From contig JAGOBB010000001.1 in assembly GCA_017983615.1 (NCBI GenBank), positions 62,001 to 126,000 of the forward strand: DNA of 64,000 nt, written 5' to 3'. This document shows positions 34,901-44,417 of this stretch, in pieces. The notes beneath the pieces were generated by a model. The model had not been told where the DNA came from and ran no database searches. It saw only the letters and a list, made by a program, of their open reading frames with translations. Position 1 is the stretch's first letter. Each line of letters opens with the position of its first letter. This DNA comes from Azonexus sp. Its GTDB lineage: Bacteria; Pseudomonadota; Gammaproteobacteria; Burkholderiales; Rhodocyclaceae. A program made the position numbers and the translations under genes.

Positions 34901-37557
34901 AGCGATGGCTCATCGGCCATCGGTGCCTCGACCACAGCCTCTTCGGGAATTTCTGCAACAGGTTCCGGTTCGGCAATGTCGACTACCGGCCAATCAACCA
35001 GCTCGGCGGGAACTTCGGCTTCGGCTTCGGCTTCGGCTTCGGCTTCAGGCAGTGCCACGACAGGTTCGTCCGCCGTGACTACCATTTCGATCGGAGCAGC
35101 TGGTGCCTCGACGGGCGCAACCGCTGGCGCCTCCACCCCGCGCAGCTGAGCGGCGAGCGCAACCAGCGCCCTCGGGTCGGGCGCCGAACCCTGGCCGGAT
35201 TCCAGGTAGCGCACCCAGTCCGAGAAGAGTGAATGCTCGCCTTCGATCAGCTGCATTAGTTCAGGCGTCGCCCACTGATCCTGGCGCAACCAGAGATTGA
35301 ATGTCTGCTCAAGCTCCCACGCCGCTTCGCCAAGATCGGTCAGGCCGACCATGCGGCCGCTGCCCTTGAGCGTATGGGTGGAACGCCGAATGACCGTCAA
35401 TGCTTCGACATTGTGCGGATCGGCAGTCAGGATGGCTTTCTGATCGCCCATCGTGGCCAGGACTTCGTTCGCTTCCTCAAGGAAGATGGAAAGGAGTTCG
35501 GCATCAATGACGTCATGCGTAGACTCGGCAAGTTCAAGCGTCGCCGCTGACGGCGACAGTACCTCAGGCTGCTGGGGCTTGAGTGCCGCCAGCGCTGCAT
35601 CGACCTGGGCACTATCGAGATCGCCGGATTTCAACGCCTCGAGCGCGACCTTGGCACTCTCACCCAATTCGTGATTGGCCACCAGATCGGCATCCTGCTG
35701 GATGGCTTGCAGGTTCTCCTTGAGTTCCTGCTGCAGCCTTTCATCCTGAGGCGCCTCTTTCAGCGCCTCGACGAGAGCGTGGGTATCGCGTGTCTGCTGG
35801 GCCAGCTCTGCTTCAACGCTGGAGCTTGCAAGGGGTTCCGGCAAGGCATCGTCATCTTCGACGATCTCCTCCTTCGTACCCTGCAAGCGGGCAACAAAGG
35901 CTTCGAAATCGGTTTCGCCGCTGGGCAGCGCATCGACAAAGAAGCCGAGCAGCGACAACTGCTGGGCGATATTCTCGAAATCCTCCGGACCCGGCGTGGC
36001 ACCCGGCTGGGCAAAGGCATGAATCTGCTCGCTGCAAGTCTTGATGCTGGCCGCAGCACCCATGTGGCCGAGCATGGCCAGCGCGCCGGCAATCTGCTTC
36101 AGCGGGCCGTCGAGCGGAGCCAGGTCTTGCACCAGCGTGGAATCGCGGAAGAAGCCATCGAGCGATTGCTCGACCTGCGCCAGATTATTCTGGATTTCGC
36201 GGGCAACCTGGCTGATCAGCAGTTTCTCCTGCGCCCGGCGAGTCATTTCGTCGAGCAGCGGAATACCTTCGTCAGCCGCCGGACGACCGGCAATACAGGC
36301 GTACAGGCGGGCAACCATCAGGTCGACCTGTTGCGCAAAATCGGTCCCCAGGCGCTTGAACCCTTCCTGTGCATTCTGCAGCAGCAGAATCGCGGTCGCC
36401 ACTTCCATTGCCACCGAATCGGTGTAGCGCGAGGCATCCTCGGTCAACCAATTGGCGATTGCGCCCAGGCCCTGGCCCAGACGCTTCAGATCGGTCTGGG
36501 CAATTTCCTCGGTCAGCAGGGCAACTGTCCGGGCCTGCTCTGCGAAACCAGGCAGATTGGCGACGCTGCCGGAACACACCTTGTTCCAGAGTTCTTCGGC
36601 GGTCGCCAGTACATCGCGCAGGCGACGCAATGCGGCATCCTGAGGCAAGGCCACGCTGACCGCGGCCGGGGCAGGCAACTGGGAGGGCAAGCCGTAGGTC
36701 GCCTGGACCTGCGAAACCACACTGCTCGGGTCGGAATGGGCCTGGGCAACATGATAAAGGGCCTCGCGCATCAGGCGCTCGGCGAGACTATTGGAACCTT
36801 CGAGCAGGCGGCGAATCTGCAGGTCGATACGGGCGCTGACCTGCTTGACCGACCCATCGGCTCTGACCGCGGGGTCCTTCAGGGCTTCAATGAAAGCCTG
36901 TGCCGTCCACCAGAACGAACGCGCCGACGGCGACTCCTGGGTGGCCTCGATGCCGGCCAGCGCCTCGAGCATGGTCCGGCGCCCCTCTTCGGCCTCGGCC
37001 GGCTTGGTCAGCCAGCGCAACAGGCCCTTCTGATAGCGTACACGTTCGGCTTTGAGGATCTGTCGCAACTGCTCCGGCGCCAGCGCCGGAGCAGCGGAAA
37101 CCCGCTTGGGCGGACGCAGGGAAATATCCGGAAAAAAGAGGTCGCTGGCGCGCGCACCGCTCAATCCGCGCGTCTTGGCGAGGGAAAGATAGACCGGCAA
37201 CAGACGGAGTGGCTGATTCGGTTCGCCAACCATCAGTTCGTCGAGATACAGATGAATGCCCGCCAGTGCTTCCGGCACGACCGCCAGGGTCGCCTCGTCA
37301 GCCAACAGTCGGCCTTCCTCCAGCCCGGAAAGCAGCGCTTCCAGGGATTCAGTCACCTGAGTGATGCCGTCCAGCCCGACGATCGCCAGCGCGCCATGCA
37401 CCTGGTGAACATGGGTGCGGCAGAATTTGAGCTGGGTGGCGTCCGCCCCGGTCTTGTAAAGGCCAAAAGCCTCCCCGGCGCGCTCCAGCGCCAGATCAAT
37501 CTCGCCCTTGACCCAGGTCAGGGGGCCCAAATCGAATTCAGTTGCCGCGTTCATCAT
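31948..37557 (-). CDS. chpA: Pil-Chp hybrid chemosensory kinase ChpA/PilL
   Basis: CheA-type kinase of 1869 residues that controls type IV pili. An N-terminal degenerate Hpt-like region (HQVHGALAIVGL) is followed by at least three Hpt motifs (THTLKGSGRMVGL, AHTLGGIAATVGL, HTFKGSARMAGA). The dimerisation helix, the HATPase domain (NAVAHGIENRDQR, MSDDGKGLD), a CheW-like domain and a C-terminal receiver (DDSLTVRK, SDIEMPRMDG) come next. The Hpt-rich half is linked by acidic Ala/Pro/Glu linkers containing an (Ala-Glu)n run. It is the last gene of pilG-pilH-pilI-pilJ-chpA; pilK and chpB are absent. Confidence 0.95.
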   Translation of the reverse strand: MMNAATEFDLGPLTWVKGEIDLALERAGEAFGLYKTGADATQLKFCRTHVHQVHGALAIVGLDGITQVTESLEALLSGLEEGRLLADEATLAVVPEALAGIHLYLDELMVGEPNQPLRLLPVYLSLAKTRGLSGARASDLFFPDISLRPPKRVSAAPALAPEQLRQILKAERVRYQKGLLRWLTKPAEAEEGRRTMLEALAGIEATQESPSARSFWWTAQAFIEALKDPAVRADGSVKQVSARIDLQIRRLLEGSNSLAERLMREALYHVAQAHSDPSSVVSQVQATYGLPSQLPAPAAVSVALPQDAALRRLRDVLATAEELWNKVCSGSVANLPGFAEQARTVALLTEEIAQTDLKRLGQGLGAIANWLTEDASRYTDSVAMEVATAILLLQNAQEGFKRLGTDFAQQVDLMVARLYACIAGRPAADEGIPLLDEMTRRAQEKLLISQVAREIQNNLAQVEQSLDGFFRDSTLVQDLAPLDGPLKQIAGALAMLGHMGAAASIKTCSEQIHAFAQPGATPGPEDFENIAQQLSLLGFFVDALPSGETDFEAFVARLQGTKEEIVEDDDALPEPLASSSVEAELAQQTRDTHALVEALKEAPQDERLQQELKENLQAIQQDADLVANHELGESAKVALEALKSGDLDSAQVDAALAALKPQQPEVLSPSAATLELAESTHDVIDAELLSIFLEEANEVLATMGDQKAILTADPHNVEALTVIRRSTHTLKGSGRMVGLTDLGEAAWELEQTFNLWLRQDQWATPELMQLIEGEHSLFSDWVRYLESGQGSAPDPRALVALAAQLRGVEAPAVAPVEAPAAPIEMVVTADEPVVALPEAEAEAEAEAEVPAELVDWPVVDIAEPEPVAEIPEEAVVEAPMADEPSLEELLLDVPAAELLVVEPEPADEPMPEVIELVELGEPELPESPAETEEASSDTPPTVTASPTLYDIFREEARGHLQTLLASYVVLDTNPSAATTFEMTRAAHTLGGIAATVGLMPINRLAIALEHALLRRDGSAHPESIEGLETVRQSIITLESMFDALARQQAPDDQLQLIAALDDIFHPAPMVEEPAPPASAEIIPLHGGAPSAAPEKQAVQAAAAPAPALPQLTDEFDEQLLPIFLEEAVDLTRDLMVQLRGWRGDPAGGPAPHAIARLLHTFKGSARMAGAMNLGELTHMLEARVEEAMRLGKASPAFIDEIEAGCDTLVQSVERLRAGPQEAVEPEAPAAAPVLESGGVAEVAAAPVALQPVAHEPDSEGEAAGQRATLRVRADLIDRLVNEAGELSIARTRIEGEMRSLKGSLLELTENVIRLRRQLRDIEIQAETQIQARVAHTPEGETDFDPLELDRFTRFQELTRFMAESVNDVATVQQNLLKNLDDANAAILAQSRLNRGLQQELMGVRMLPFSSQTERLYRIVRQTTKETGKRATLDIVGGQVDVDRSVLDKMLAPIEHMLRNAVAHGIENRDQRLAAGKPEVGEIIVKLAQEGNEIILSMSDDGKGLDAERIRARAEAMGLLQPGQSADDATLFDFIFQPGFSTAAELTQLAGRGIGMDVVKTEVGELGGRIEILSQAGKGTTFRLYLPLTLAVTQTLLVRVGHQHFAVPSTMIEQVMEMKEKGLAAIRDQGEVVWQGNRYPFHFLPHLLGDAQALPELHRQYWVLLLRSGSQRVAVLVDELNGNQEVVVKNIGAQLARVVGIAGATVLGDGRVVLILNPVALASRTPVVSVQAAIPAAPVSVATEVAAMPTVMVVDDSLTVRKITSRLLMREGYQVVLAKDGVDALEQLIDVIPDVILSDIEMPRMDGFDFVRNVRGDERLRNLPIIMITSRTADKHRNYALEIGANHYLGKPYDEVELLGLVAGYCKRSQ
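35013..35048 (+). repeat. Hexanucleotide microsatellite in chpA
   Basis: Five perfect CTTCGG units plus one CTTCAG unit encode alternating Ala-Glu in an inter-domain linker. The unit is a multiple of three, so slippage would change the linker length without a frameshift. Confidence 0.85.
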
Positions 37558-37576
37558 CTCTCGCGATCAATATCGG

Positions 37577-39718
37577 TCAGTCCACCTTGAAGCCGGCAAC
37601 CGAACCCTTCAGTTCGGAGGCCAGTGCGGTCAGCTCATCGACGGCCTCGGCGGTACGCTGCGTGCCGGCGGTCGTCTGTTCCGTGACCTGGAGAATGTCC
37701 TGCATCAGACGCGCCACCTGCGTCGCCGAGTCAGCCTGGTTCTGCGTCGAGGAGGAAATGCTCTGAATCAGGTCGGCAAGGTCGCGCGACACCTCGCCGA
37801 TCTCAGAAAGAGCTTGACCGGCAGCGTCGGACAGCTTGGCCCCTTCAACCACACCGCGGGTTGATTGTTCCATGGCGGAAACGGCATCCTGGGTGTCGGT
37901 CTGAATGGTCTTCACAATCGCCGCAATCTGCTTCGTTGCTTCGGCGGAACGTTCGGCCAGTCGCTGCACCTCCTCGGCAACCACCGTGAAGCCTCGGCCT
38001 GCGTCACCGGCCGAGGCGGCCTGGATGGCAGCGTTCAGCGCGAGCACGTTGGTCTGTTCGGTAATGTCGGAAATCAGCTCCACGATTTCACCGATCTCCT
38101 GCGAGCTTTCACCGAGTCGCTTGATCCGCTTCGAGGTTTCCTGAATCTGGTTGCGAATTTCGTTCATGCCCTTGATCGAGTCCTGCACGGCCTGCGTACC
38201 CTTTTCGGCGGCCATCAGCGATTGCCTGGCAACCTGGGCGGATTGTGTCGCGTTGCCCGAGACCTCGCTCATCGAGCGTGCCATTTCGAGCGCCGACTGA
38301 CCGGCTTCCTGAATTTCGGTCGATTGACGCTCGGCGGCGTCAAGCAGTTGGGCAGAGTTCAGGCGGGCAATTTCGGTCGCCGCCGTCACGCGGTTCGCCG
38401 CGTCGTTGATCCGACCGACCAGCACGCGGAGCTCTTCGATGGTGTAGTTGATCGAGTCGGCGATGGCGCCGGTGATGTTTTCGCTGACGGTTGCCGTGAC
38501 GGTGAGGTCGCCGTCGGCCAGATCGCCCAGTTCGTTCATCAGGCGCAGAATGGCGTCCTGGTTTTCGCGGTTCGTATTGTCAGAGGCATGGCGTTGCTGT
38601 TCGGCCGCTTCGGCACGACGCTCGGTATCTTCAAGGTAGATTTTGGCCAGCACAGCCAGCGTAGCCAGGGCGAACACCGTGAGGACAATCAGCGCAATGA
38701 TGTAAAGGCCGCGCTCGGCCAGGCCCTGTTGATATGCCACAGCCAGCGCGTCGGTGGCTTTCAGCAGATCCTCACTCTCGCGGAAAATCCGCGAGCCTGC
38801 CTGCTTGGAAAGCACCAGCGGCTGCATGTTGCCGAGAATGCTGGAAACCGCCCCCTGGTATTCCTTGAAGGCTGCTTCGAGTTCATCCATCTTGGCACGG
38901 CTGTCTGCATCGTTGCCGCCTTTGCCCAGACCGGAAAGAAGGTCGCGGAAGGCGTTGGTGTCCTTGCCAAGCAGGAAGGCGACCTCTGGGTTAATTTCGT
39001 TACCGACCAGCAGCGCCGAAGCGTTCTTGGCAATACGCTGGGTCAGCATGACCAGCTGGTTGGCGGCTGCAATTTCCCGGGACGAAGCCATCGCCTGCAG
39101 TTTGAGGGCTGCCATCTGCTCGGTCAGTTCGAGCATGATCGAGTTCTTGTCGTCGATCGTTGCTACGCTCTTGCCAAGGGCAATCAGGTTCTTTTCCTGA
39201 GCGATGACGGTCTCGGCATCCTTGTCGGTGGCAGTCCAGCGTTCGGTCAGGGCATCCAGTTGCGGGCGGACATCGCTCGACGAGCTGGGCACGCTGACAC
39301 CGCCAATCTCACCGCCATTGGTCAGCTGGTCGAGCAGCTTGGCAAAGGTATCCCGCGACTCTTTCAATTGCGCAAAGGCCACCGCATTACCCTGGAGGGC
39401 CAGCGACGACGCCTTGGCGAGTCGCTGCGAAAGCATGCGCATTTCACCGGAGGCGGCGATGTAGGCCGTGTTGTGCGTGGATTCGCGGTTGTCATGGAAG
39501 ACGAGGCCGGCGATCAGAAGCATCAGGGCGAGGAATATCCCGCCCAGCGTCTTCATCTGCTGGACGACCGGCTGATTCGCCAGGAAGCCCGGCAGCGGCA
39601 GCTTGCTGGTCAGGCTCCGGCTGCTGCCAGGAAGATCAGCGGCCACGGTCATCGGGGCAGACATCGCCGCGTCACCACCGCCAAATTTAGGAAACTTGAA
39701 GCTGAAAGCCATGGACAT
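37577..39718 (-). CDS. pilJ: Type IV pilus chemoreceptor PilJ
   Basis: A methyl-accepting protein of 713 residues at the inner membrane. It has transmembrane helices at about 57-74 and about 340-365. The periplasmic region between them has two PilJ-type four-helix modules ([20 protein letters not shown] and [20 protein letters not shown]). A HAMP-like segment and the signalling tip with [20 protein letters not shown] follow. It feeds ChpA through PilI. A Lys/Phe-rich cytoplasmic N-terminus of about 55 residues precedes the first helix, as in other PilJ. Confidence 0.95.
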   Translation of the reverse strand: MSMAFSFKFPKFGGGDAAMSAPMTVAADLPGSSRSLTSKLPLPGFLANQPVVQQMKTLGGIFLALMLLIAGLVFHDNRESTHNTAYIAASGEMRMLSQRLAKASSLALQGNAVAFAQLKESRDTFAKLLDQLTNGGEIGGVSVPSSSSDVRPQLDALTERWTATDKDAETVIAQEKNLIALGKSVATIDDKNSIMLELTEQMAALKLQAMASSREIAAANQLVMLTQRIAKNASALLVGNEINPEVAFLLGKDTNAFRDLLSGLGKGGNDADSRAKMDELEAAFKEYQGAVSSILGNMQPLVLSKQAGSRIFRESEDLLKATDALAVAYQQGLAERGLYIIALIVLTVFALATLAVLAKIYLEDTERRAEAAEQQRHASDNTNRENQDAILRLMNELGDLADGDLTVTATVSENITGAIADSINYTIEELRVLVGRINDAANRVTAATEIARLNSAQLLDAAERQSTEIQEAGQSALEMARSMSEVSGNATQSAQVARQSLMAAEKGTQAVQDSIKGMNEIRNQIQETSKRIKRLGESSQEIGEIVELISDITEQTNVLALNAAIQAASAGDAGRGFTVVAEEVQRLAERSAEATKQIAAIVKTIQTDTQDAVSAMEQSTRGVVEGAKLSDAAGQALSEIGEVSRDLADLIQSISSSTQNQADSATQVARLMQDILQVTEQTTAGTQRTAEAVDELTALASELKGSVAGFKVD

Positions 39719-39751
39719 CCTCCACTTGGGGATGCGGACAAGTGCCCGCGG

Positions 39752-40261
39752 TCAAACCCCGATATTCATGAAATCCTGATCGGCGAGCAGATCGCGCACC
39801 GATAGTTTGTGCCAGATTTTTCCTTGCGAATCGGCAAAACGCTGCGTCCCCCAGGCCGGCATGGAGACATCGGCCGGCTCCTGAGTGAAATCGTCCGGAT
39901 TCTTCAGGCCGAGCATGCGCGACACCAGCAAGGCAGCATTGACGCCATAGCGAGCACCAATCAGCAACAGGCGGGCGTTGGCGTTCTGCACGATGGGCGG
40001 GCCGCCGCGGAACAACGAAAAATCGCCCACTGCGTGAAGGTTGCCGCGAATATTAGCGATGCCGGCGAACCATGGCCGGGTCAGCGGCACTGGCGTCAGC
40101 TGCGAGGCCTGGACGATCTCGCCACCATCGGAGAGATCGACCAGCCAGGCTTCACCCCCGGCTTCTATGCCAAGCCATGACGACCCCTTGCCGCGCGCCG
40201 CGCTGCTCAGGCGGCCGGCAAGGTAGGTCTGAAAATCCCGAAGACTGGTCTTTCTGGCCAT
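39752..40261 (-). CDS. pilI: CheW-like adaptor PilI
   Basis: A 169-residue CheW-fold adaptor that couples PilJ to ChpA. The domain spans about 25-165, with RPWFAGIANIRGNLHAVGDF as the typical CheW core and a final receptor-contact strand. It lies between pilH (5 bases) and pilJ (33 bases). Confidence 0.93.
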   Translation of the reverse strand: MARKTSLRDFQTYLAGRLSSAARGKGSSWLGIEAGGEAWLVDLSDGGEIVQASQLTPVPLTRPWFAGIANIRGNLHAVGDFSLFRGGPPIVQNANARLLLIGARYGVNAALLVSRMLGLKNPDDFTQEPADVSMPAWGTQRFADSQGKIWHKLSVRDLLADQDFMNIGV

Positions 40262-40266
40262 CTGGA

Positions 40267-40632
40267 CTACGGCAGCGCTGCGATGCGTTGCAGCAGTTCT
40301 TCCGGGTTCAGCGGCTTGACGAGGTAATCGATGGCGCCTTGGCGCAAGCCCCAGATCTTGTCCGTTTCCTGCCCCTTGGAGGTGCAGACGATGACTGGAA
40401 TACCCTTGGTATCCTCGTCGCGCGTCAGCGTACGGGTAGCCTGGTAGCCGTTGAGGCCGGGCATCACGACATCCATCAGGATCAAGTCGGGCTTGCTGGC
40501 CTTGGCCTTGGCAATTCCTTCCTCACCAGTCTCGGCCGTGGTGACCTGGTAGCCGGCCTTGGTCAGGATATCGACCGTAAAAAACTGCTCGGTAGGCGAA
40601 TCGTCGACAACAAGAATGTTCTTGACGGGCAT
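40267..40632 (-). CDS. pilH: Response regulator PilH
   Basis: A stand-alone CheY-like receiver of 121 residues. Acidic pocket VDDSP, phosphoacceptor Asp in LILMDVVMPGLNGYQATR, and the conserved Lys in LVKPLNPEELL. In Pil-Chp systems PilH counters PilG output and favours pilus retraction. Confidence 0.93.
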   Translation of the reverse strand: MPVKNILVVDDSPTEQFFTVDILTKAGYQVTTAETGEEGIAKAKASKPDLILMDVVMPGLNGYQATRTLTRDEDTKGIPVIVCTSKGQETDKIWGLRQGAIDYLVKPLNPEELLQRIAALP

Positions 40633-40652
40633 TTTGTCTGTGTCTCCCTGAA

Positions 40653-41063
40653 CTACGTATTGGATTCTGTCTCAGCCGGCAGGGCAAAGGTGGCGACCGT
40701 TTGCAGCAGGCTGTCTTTGGTGAAGGGTTTGGTCAGGTACTGGTCGGAACCGACCATCCGACCGCGCGCCCGGTCGAACAGGCCATCCTTGGAGGAGAGC
40801 ATGATCACCGGTGTCGCCTTGAAGCGGGCGTTCTTCTTGATCAGGGAACAGGTCTGGTAACCGTCGAGCCGCGGCATCATGATGTCGCAGAAGATGACAC
40901 TGGGCTGATGATCGGCAATCTTGGCCAGCGCATCGAACCCGTCTTCGGCGAGAACGACCTGGCACCCGGCCTGCACGAGAAAGATCTCGGCGCTGCGCCG
41001 TATGGTGTTGCTGTCGTCAATGACCATAACCCTGACGCCGCGCAGTCTGGATAAATCAGTCAA
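40653..41063 (-). CDS. pilG: Response regulator PilG
   Basis: A CheY-like receiver of 136 residues. Acidic pocket MVIDDSNTIRRSAE, phosphoacceptor in FCDIMMPRLDGYQT, and conserved Lys in YLTKPFTKDSLL. It promotes pilus extension and cAMP signalling in other species. It is the first gene of the Pil-Chp operon. The 190-base gap to divergent thiD should hold the promoter; an imperfect TACGG-N8-CCGTA inverted repeat is visible at about 41117-41134. Confidence 0.93.
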   Translation of the reverse strand: MTDLSRLRGVRVMVIDDSNTIRRSAEIFLVQAGCQVVLAEDGFDALAKIADHQPSVIFCDIMMPRLDGYQTCSLIKKNARFKATPVIMLSSKDGLFDRARGRMVGSDQYLTKPFTKDSLLQTVATFALPAETESNT

Positions 41064-41254
41064 TTCCTTGTCCCCTGGCCCCTGATGAGGCGCTATTAGC
41101 TATCGTTGCATCATACTACGGAAGTATTGCCGTAAATCAATAGCGGCAAGCGCCTGATTGCATGCCAATGATCAATTCGGCCCCTGGAAGATTCAGCTAA
41201 AATCTCGGCCATCTTACCCAACACCCTTCGCGACCGCCAAGGGCGCGAGAATCG

Positions 41255-42127
41255 ATGACCGCCACCCCCACCAATCCGCCCAGCCCGCCGCAGGTCCTGG
41301 TCTTCGCTGCCAGCGACCCGTCGTCCGGCGCCGGCATCCAGGCCGACCTGCTGACGCTGGCCAGCCTCGGCTGCCATCCGCTGACCGCGCTGACCGCCGT
41401 CACCGTGCAGGACACGGTCGGCGTCCAGAGCGTGCATCCGCTGGCCGCCGAACTGGTCGAGCAGCAGGCGCGCACCATCCTCGAAGACATGCCGGTCGTC
41501 GCTTTCAAGATTGGCGTGCTGGGCAGTGTCGAGAATGTGCTGGCGGTGGCCGAGATTGTTTCCGACTACCCGGAAATCCCGCTGATCTTCGACCCGGTGC
41601 TGGCCTCCGGGCGCGGCGACGAACTGTCGAGCGAGGAAATCATTTCGGCGATCCGCGAGATGCTGCTGCCACAAACGACACTGCTCACGCCGAATGCACC
41701 GGAAGCGCGACGATTGGCCGAAAGCGACGAGGACGAAAACGAGCCGTCGATCGAGGTCTGCGCCCAGCGCCTGATCGAAATGGGCGCGCAATATGTGCTG
41801 ATCACCGGCACGCACGAGAACACGCCGCAGGTGATCAACACCCTGTACGGCCCCGAGGGCGTGCTGCGCCGCGACACGTGGGAGCGCCTGCCGGGCAGCT
41901 ACCACGGTTCGGGCTGCACGCTGGCCTCGGCCATTGCCGGCTGCATTGCCGGTGGCGCCAGCGTCGAGGATGCCGTGCGCGACGCCCAGGATTACACCTG
42001 GCAGGCGCTGAAAAATGGCTTCCACGCCGGCATGGGCCAATTGATTCCTGATCGTTTCTTCTGGGCGCGCGGCGGCGAGGAAGAGGGCGGCGAGAAAAAA
42101 CCGGGCGACGGCGATGGTCAGGCCTGA
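41255..42127 (+). CDS. thiD: Hydroxymethylpyrimidine/phosphomethylpyrimidine kinase
   Basis: Phosphorylates HMP twice for thiamine synthesis. The product is 290 residues: [56 protein letters not shown], and the C-terminal anion hole and catalytic base [15 protein letters not shown]. The C-terminal tail ([14 protein letters not shown]) is charged and not family-conserved. AAGGGCG precedes the start. It overlaps thiE by 14 bases. Confidence 0.95.
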   Translation: MTATPTNPPSPPQVLVFAASDPSSGAGIQADLLTLASLGCHPLTALTAVTVQDTVGVQSVHPLAAELVEQQARTILEDMPVVAFKIGVLGSVENVLAVAEIVSDYPEIPLIFDPVLASGRGDELSSEEIISAIREMLLPQTTLLTPNAPEARRLAESDEDENEPSIEVCAQRLIEMGAQYVLITGTHENTPQVINTLYGPEGVLRRDTWERLPGSYHGSGCTLASAIAGCIAGGASVEDAVRDAQDYTWQALKNGFHAGMGQLIPDRFFWARGGEEEGGEKKPGDGDGQA

Positions 42128-42749
42128 GTTGCGCGGCCTCTACGCCGTGACCCCCGATTGCGCCGACGGCGCCCGCCTGCTGGCCGACGTCGAGGCAGCA
42201 CTGGCCGGCGGCTGCCGTCTGGTGCAATACCGTGACAAGTTGAGCGCCATGCCCGAGCAGGTCAGCCGTGCCCGGAAGCTGCGCGAATTGACCCGTCGTT
42301 TCGGCGCCCGCTTGCTGATCAACGACGATCTGGCGCTGGCCACGCTGGTCGAGGCCGATGGCGTCCATCTCGGGCGGGACGACGGCAACCTGGTCGCCGC
42401 CCGGGCCATCCTCGGCCCTGACAGGATACTCGGCGCCTCGTGCTACGCCGATTTCGCCGCCGGGCAGGCGGCCGCCCATGCCGGGGCCGACTACATCGCC
42501 TTCGGCGCCGCCTATCCGTCGCCGACCAAGCCGCAAGCGGCCAATGCTACGGTCGGCCTGTTTTTTCGGGCAAAAAGCGAAATCGCCGTGCCGCTCTGCG
42601 CCATCGGCGGCATTACGCCGGATAACGCACCGCCGCTGATCGCCGCCGGCGTCGACCTGCTCGCCGTCATCACCGACCTTTTCTCCGCGCCGGACATCGC
42701 TGCCCGCGCCGCCCAATACCAACGACTTTTCGAGAGAGCCCAGCCATGA
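42114..42749 (+). CDS. thiE: Thiamine-phosphate synthase
   Basis: Joins HMP pyrophosphate and thiazole phosphate to give thiamine phosphate. The product is 211 residues: [53 protein letters not shown], and the phosphate-binding [11 protein letters not shown]. The segment [13 protein letters not shown] between the last two motifs is encoded by a dispersed-repeat copy in the sense direction. It overlaps hemL by 4 bases. Confidence 0.95.
   Translation: MVRPELRGLYAVTPDCADGARLLADVEAALAGGCRLVQYRDKLSAMPEQVSRARKLRELTRRFGARLLINDDLALATLVEADGVHLGRDDGNLVAARAILGPDRILGASCYADFAAGQAAAHAGADYIAFGAAYPSPTKPQAANATVGLFFRAKSEIAVPLCAIGGITPDNAPPLIAAGVDLLAVITDLFSAPDIAARAAQYQRLFERAQP
42543..42577 (+). repeat. Dispersed uptake-signal-like repeat, copy 7 (inside thiE)
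   Basis: The core is at 42543-42553, followed by GGCC-TGTTTTTTCG-GGC and A5. It is in the sense direction, with the core read N-A-T-V. Confidence 0.85.
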
Positions 42750-44041
42750 GTGACAACGCCAACTCGCGCAACCAGCAACTGTTTGAACGCGCCCAGCGCC
42801 ACATCCCGGGCGGCGTCAATTCGCCGGTCCGCGCCTTCCGTTCGGTCGGCGGCACGCCCTGCTTCTTCCAGAAGGGCGCCGGCTCCAAAGTGCAGGACGC
42901 CGACGGCAAGTGGTACACCGACTACGTCGGCTCGTGGGGCCCGATGATCCTCGGCCACGCCCATCCGGACGTGATCGCCGCCGTCCAGGCTGCCGTCGTC
43001 GATGGCCTGTCCTTCGGCGCGCCGACCGAGAAGGAAGTCGAGATCGCCGACCTGCTGTGCGAACTGGTGCCGTCGATGGACATGGTCCGCCTGGTGTCTT
43101 CCGGCACCGAAGCGACGATGAGTGCCATCCGCCTGGCTCGCGGCTACACCGGCCGCGATGTGCTGATCAAATTCGAGGGCTGCTACCACGGCCACTCCGA
43201 CAGCCTGCTGGTCAAGGCCGGCTCCGGCCTCTTGACCTTCGGCAACCCGTCGTCGTCCGGCGTGCCGGCCGATCTGGCCCAGCACACCATGGTGCTGGCC
43301 TACAACGACCCGCAGCAGCTGGCCGACGCCTTCGCCAAGCATCCGGACCGGATCGCCGCGGTCATCGTCGAGCCGGTGGTCGGCAACATGAACCTGATCG
43401 CCCCGACCGCCGAATTTCTGAAGGCGATGCGCGCGCTGTGCACGCAATACGGCGCCGTGCTGATTTTCGACGAAGTGATGACCGGCTTCCGCGTCGGCCC
43501 GAAGAGCGCCCAGGGCCTGTTCGGCATCACCCCCGACCTGTCCACCTTCGGCAAGGTGGTTGGTGGCGGCATGCCGCTCGGCGCCTTCGGCGGCAAGCGC
43601 GCGATCATGGAGCAGATCGCCCCGCTCGGCCCGGTCTACCAGGCCGGTACGCTGTCCGGCAACCCGATCGCCACGGCGGCCGGGCTGGCCACGCTGAAGC
43701 TGATCCAGGCCCCCGGCTTCTACGAAGCCCTGACCGCCAAGACCAAGGCACTGTGCGACGGCCTGGTCGGCGCCGCCAAGAAGCACGGCGTCGCCTTCGC
43801 CGCCCAGAACATCGGCGGCATGTTCGGCCTCTACTTCGCCGAAAAATGTCCAGGCACCTACGACGAAGTGCTGGCCTGCGACAAGGAAGCCTTCAACCGC
43901 TTCTTCCACGCTATGCTCGACGCCGGCCAGTACTTCGCGCCGTCAGCCTTCGAAGCCGGCTTCGTCTCGGCCGCCCACAGCGACGCCGACATCGCCGGGA
44001 CTGTGGCCGCAGCTGACGCGTATTTCGCCACCCTGAAGTAA
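42746..44041 (+). CDS. hemL: Glutamate-1-semialdehyde 2,1-aminomutase
   Basis: PLP enzyme producing 5-aminolevulinate for heme. The product is 431 residues: [63 protein letters not shown], and the PLP lysine near residue 270 in [18 protein letters not shown]. It is translationally coupled to thiE (ATGA). Confidence 0.98.
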   Translation: MSDNANSRNQQLFERAQRHIPGGVNSPVRAFRSVGGTPCFFQKGAGSKVQDADGKWYTDYVGSWGPMILGHAHPDVIAAVQAAVVDGLSFGAPTEKEVEIADLLCELVPSMDMVRLVSSGTEATMSAIRLARGYTGRDVLIKFEGCYHGHSDSLLVKAGSGLLTFGNPSSSGVPADLAQHTMVLAYNDPQQLADAFAKHPDRIAAVIVEPVVGNMNLIAPTAEFLKAMRALCTQYGAVLIFDEVMTGFRVGPKSAQGLFGITPDLSTFGKVVGGGMPLGAFGGKRAIMEQIAPLGPVYQAGTLSGNPIATAAGLATLKLIQAPGFYEALTAKTKALCDGLVGAAKKHGVAFAAQNIGGMFGLYFAEKCPGTYDEVLACDKEAFNRFFHAMLDAGQYFAPSAFEAGFVSAAHSDADIAGTVAAADAYFATLK

Positions 44042-44380
44042 GTGAGCACCGGCTTCGCCTGGCTGATCCTGTTTGTAGCCGGCCTCTGCGAGGTCGGTTG
44101 GGCGGTCGGCATGAAATACACCGACGGCTTCAGCCGGCTGTGGCCAAGCGTATGGACGGTGGTCGGCATGGCGGCCAGCGTGATCCTGCTCGGCTGGTCG
44201 CTGAAAGTGCTGCCGCTGGGCACCGCCTACGCAGTGTGGACCGGAATCGGCGCGGTCGGCACGGCAATTCTGGGCATCTACCTGTTCGACGAATCGCGCG
44301 AAGTGCTGCGCTTCGTCTGCATCGGCCTGATCGTCGCCGGCATCGTCGGCTTGAAGCTGGTGACGCCCGACACGCACTGA
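44042..44380 (+). CDS. gdx: SMR-family guanidinium exporter (SugE/Gdx)
   Basis: A four-helix small multidrug resistance-type protein of 112 residues. The Gdx-type signature includes GLCEVGWAVGMKYTDGFSRL (with the essential Glu) and TAYAVWTGIGAVGTA. The start is GTG, directly after the hemL stop. No guanidine riboswitch precedes it; expression would follow hemL. The stop codon is the first part of a dispersed-repeat copy. Confidence 0.9.
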   Translation: MSTGFAWLILFVAGLCEVGWAVGMKYTDGFSRLWPSVWTVVGMAASVILLGWSLKVLPLGTAYAVWTGIGAVGTAILGIYLFDESREVLRFVCIGLIVAGIVGLKLVTPDTH

Positions 44381-44413
44381 ATGCTACGGTCGGCCGTCAA
44401 TAACGGCCAAAAC
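44380..44413 (+). repeat. Dispersed uptake-signal-like repeat, copy 8 (gdx stop)
   Basis: The core is at 44380-44390; the first base is the last base of the gdx TGA. A strong GGCCG/CGGCC stem surrounds TCAATAA, followed by AAAACCG. It is separated by 4 bases from a 103-bp stem-loop. Confidence 0.85.
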
Positions 44414-44417
44414 CGAA

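Noticed and set aside
35671-39805. Long plus-strand frames opposite chpA and pilJ
   Set aside because: Antisense shadows of two clearly identified genes, without family motifs or ribosome sites.
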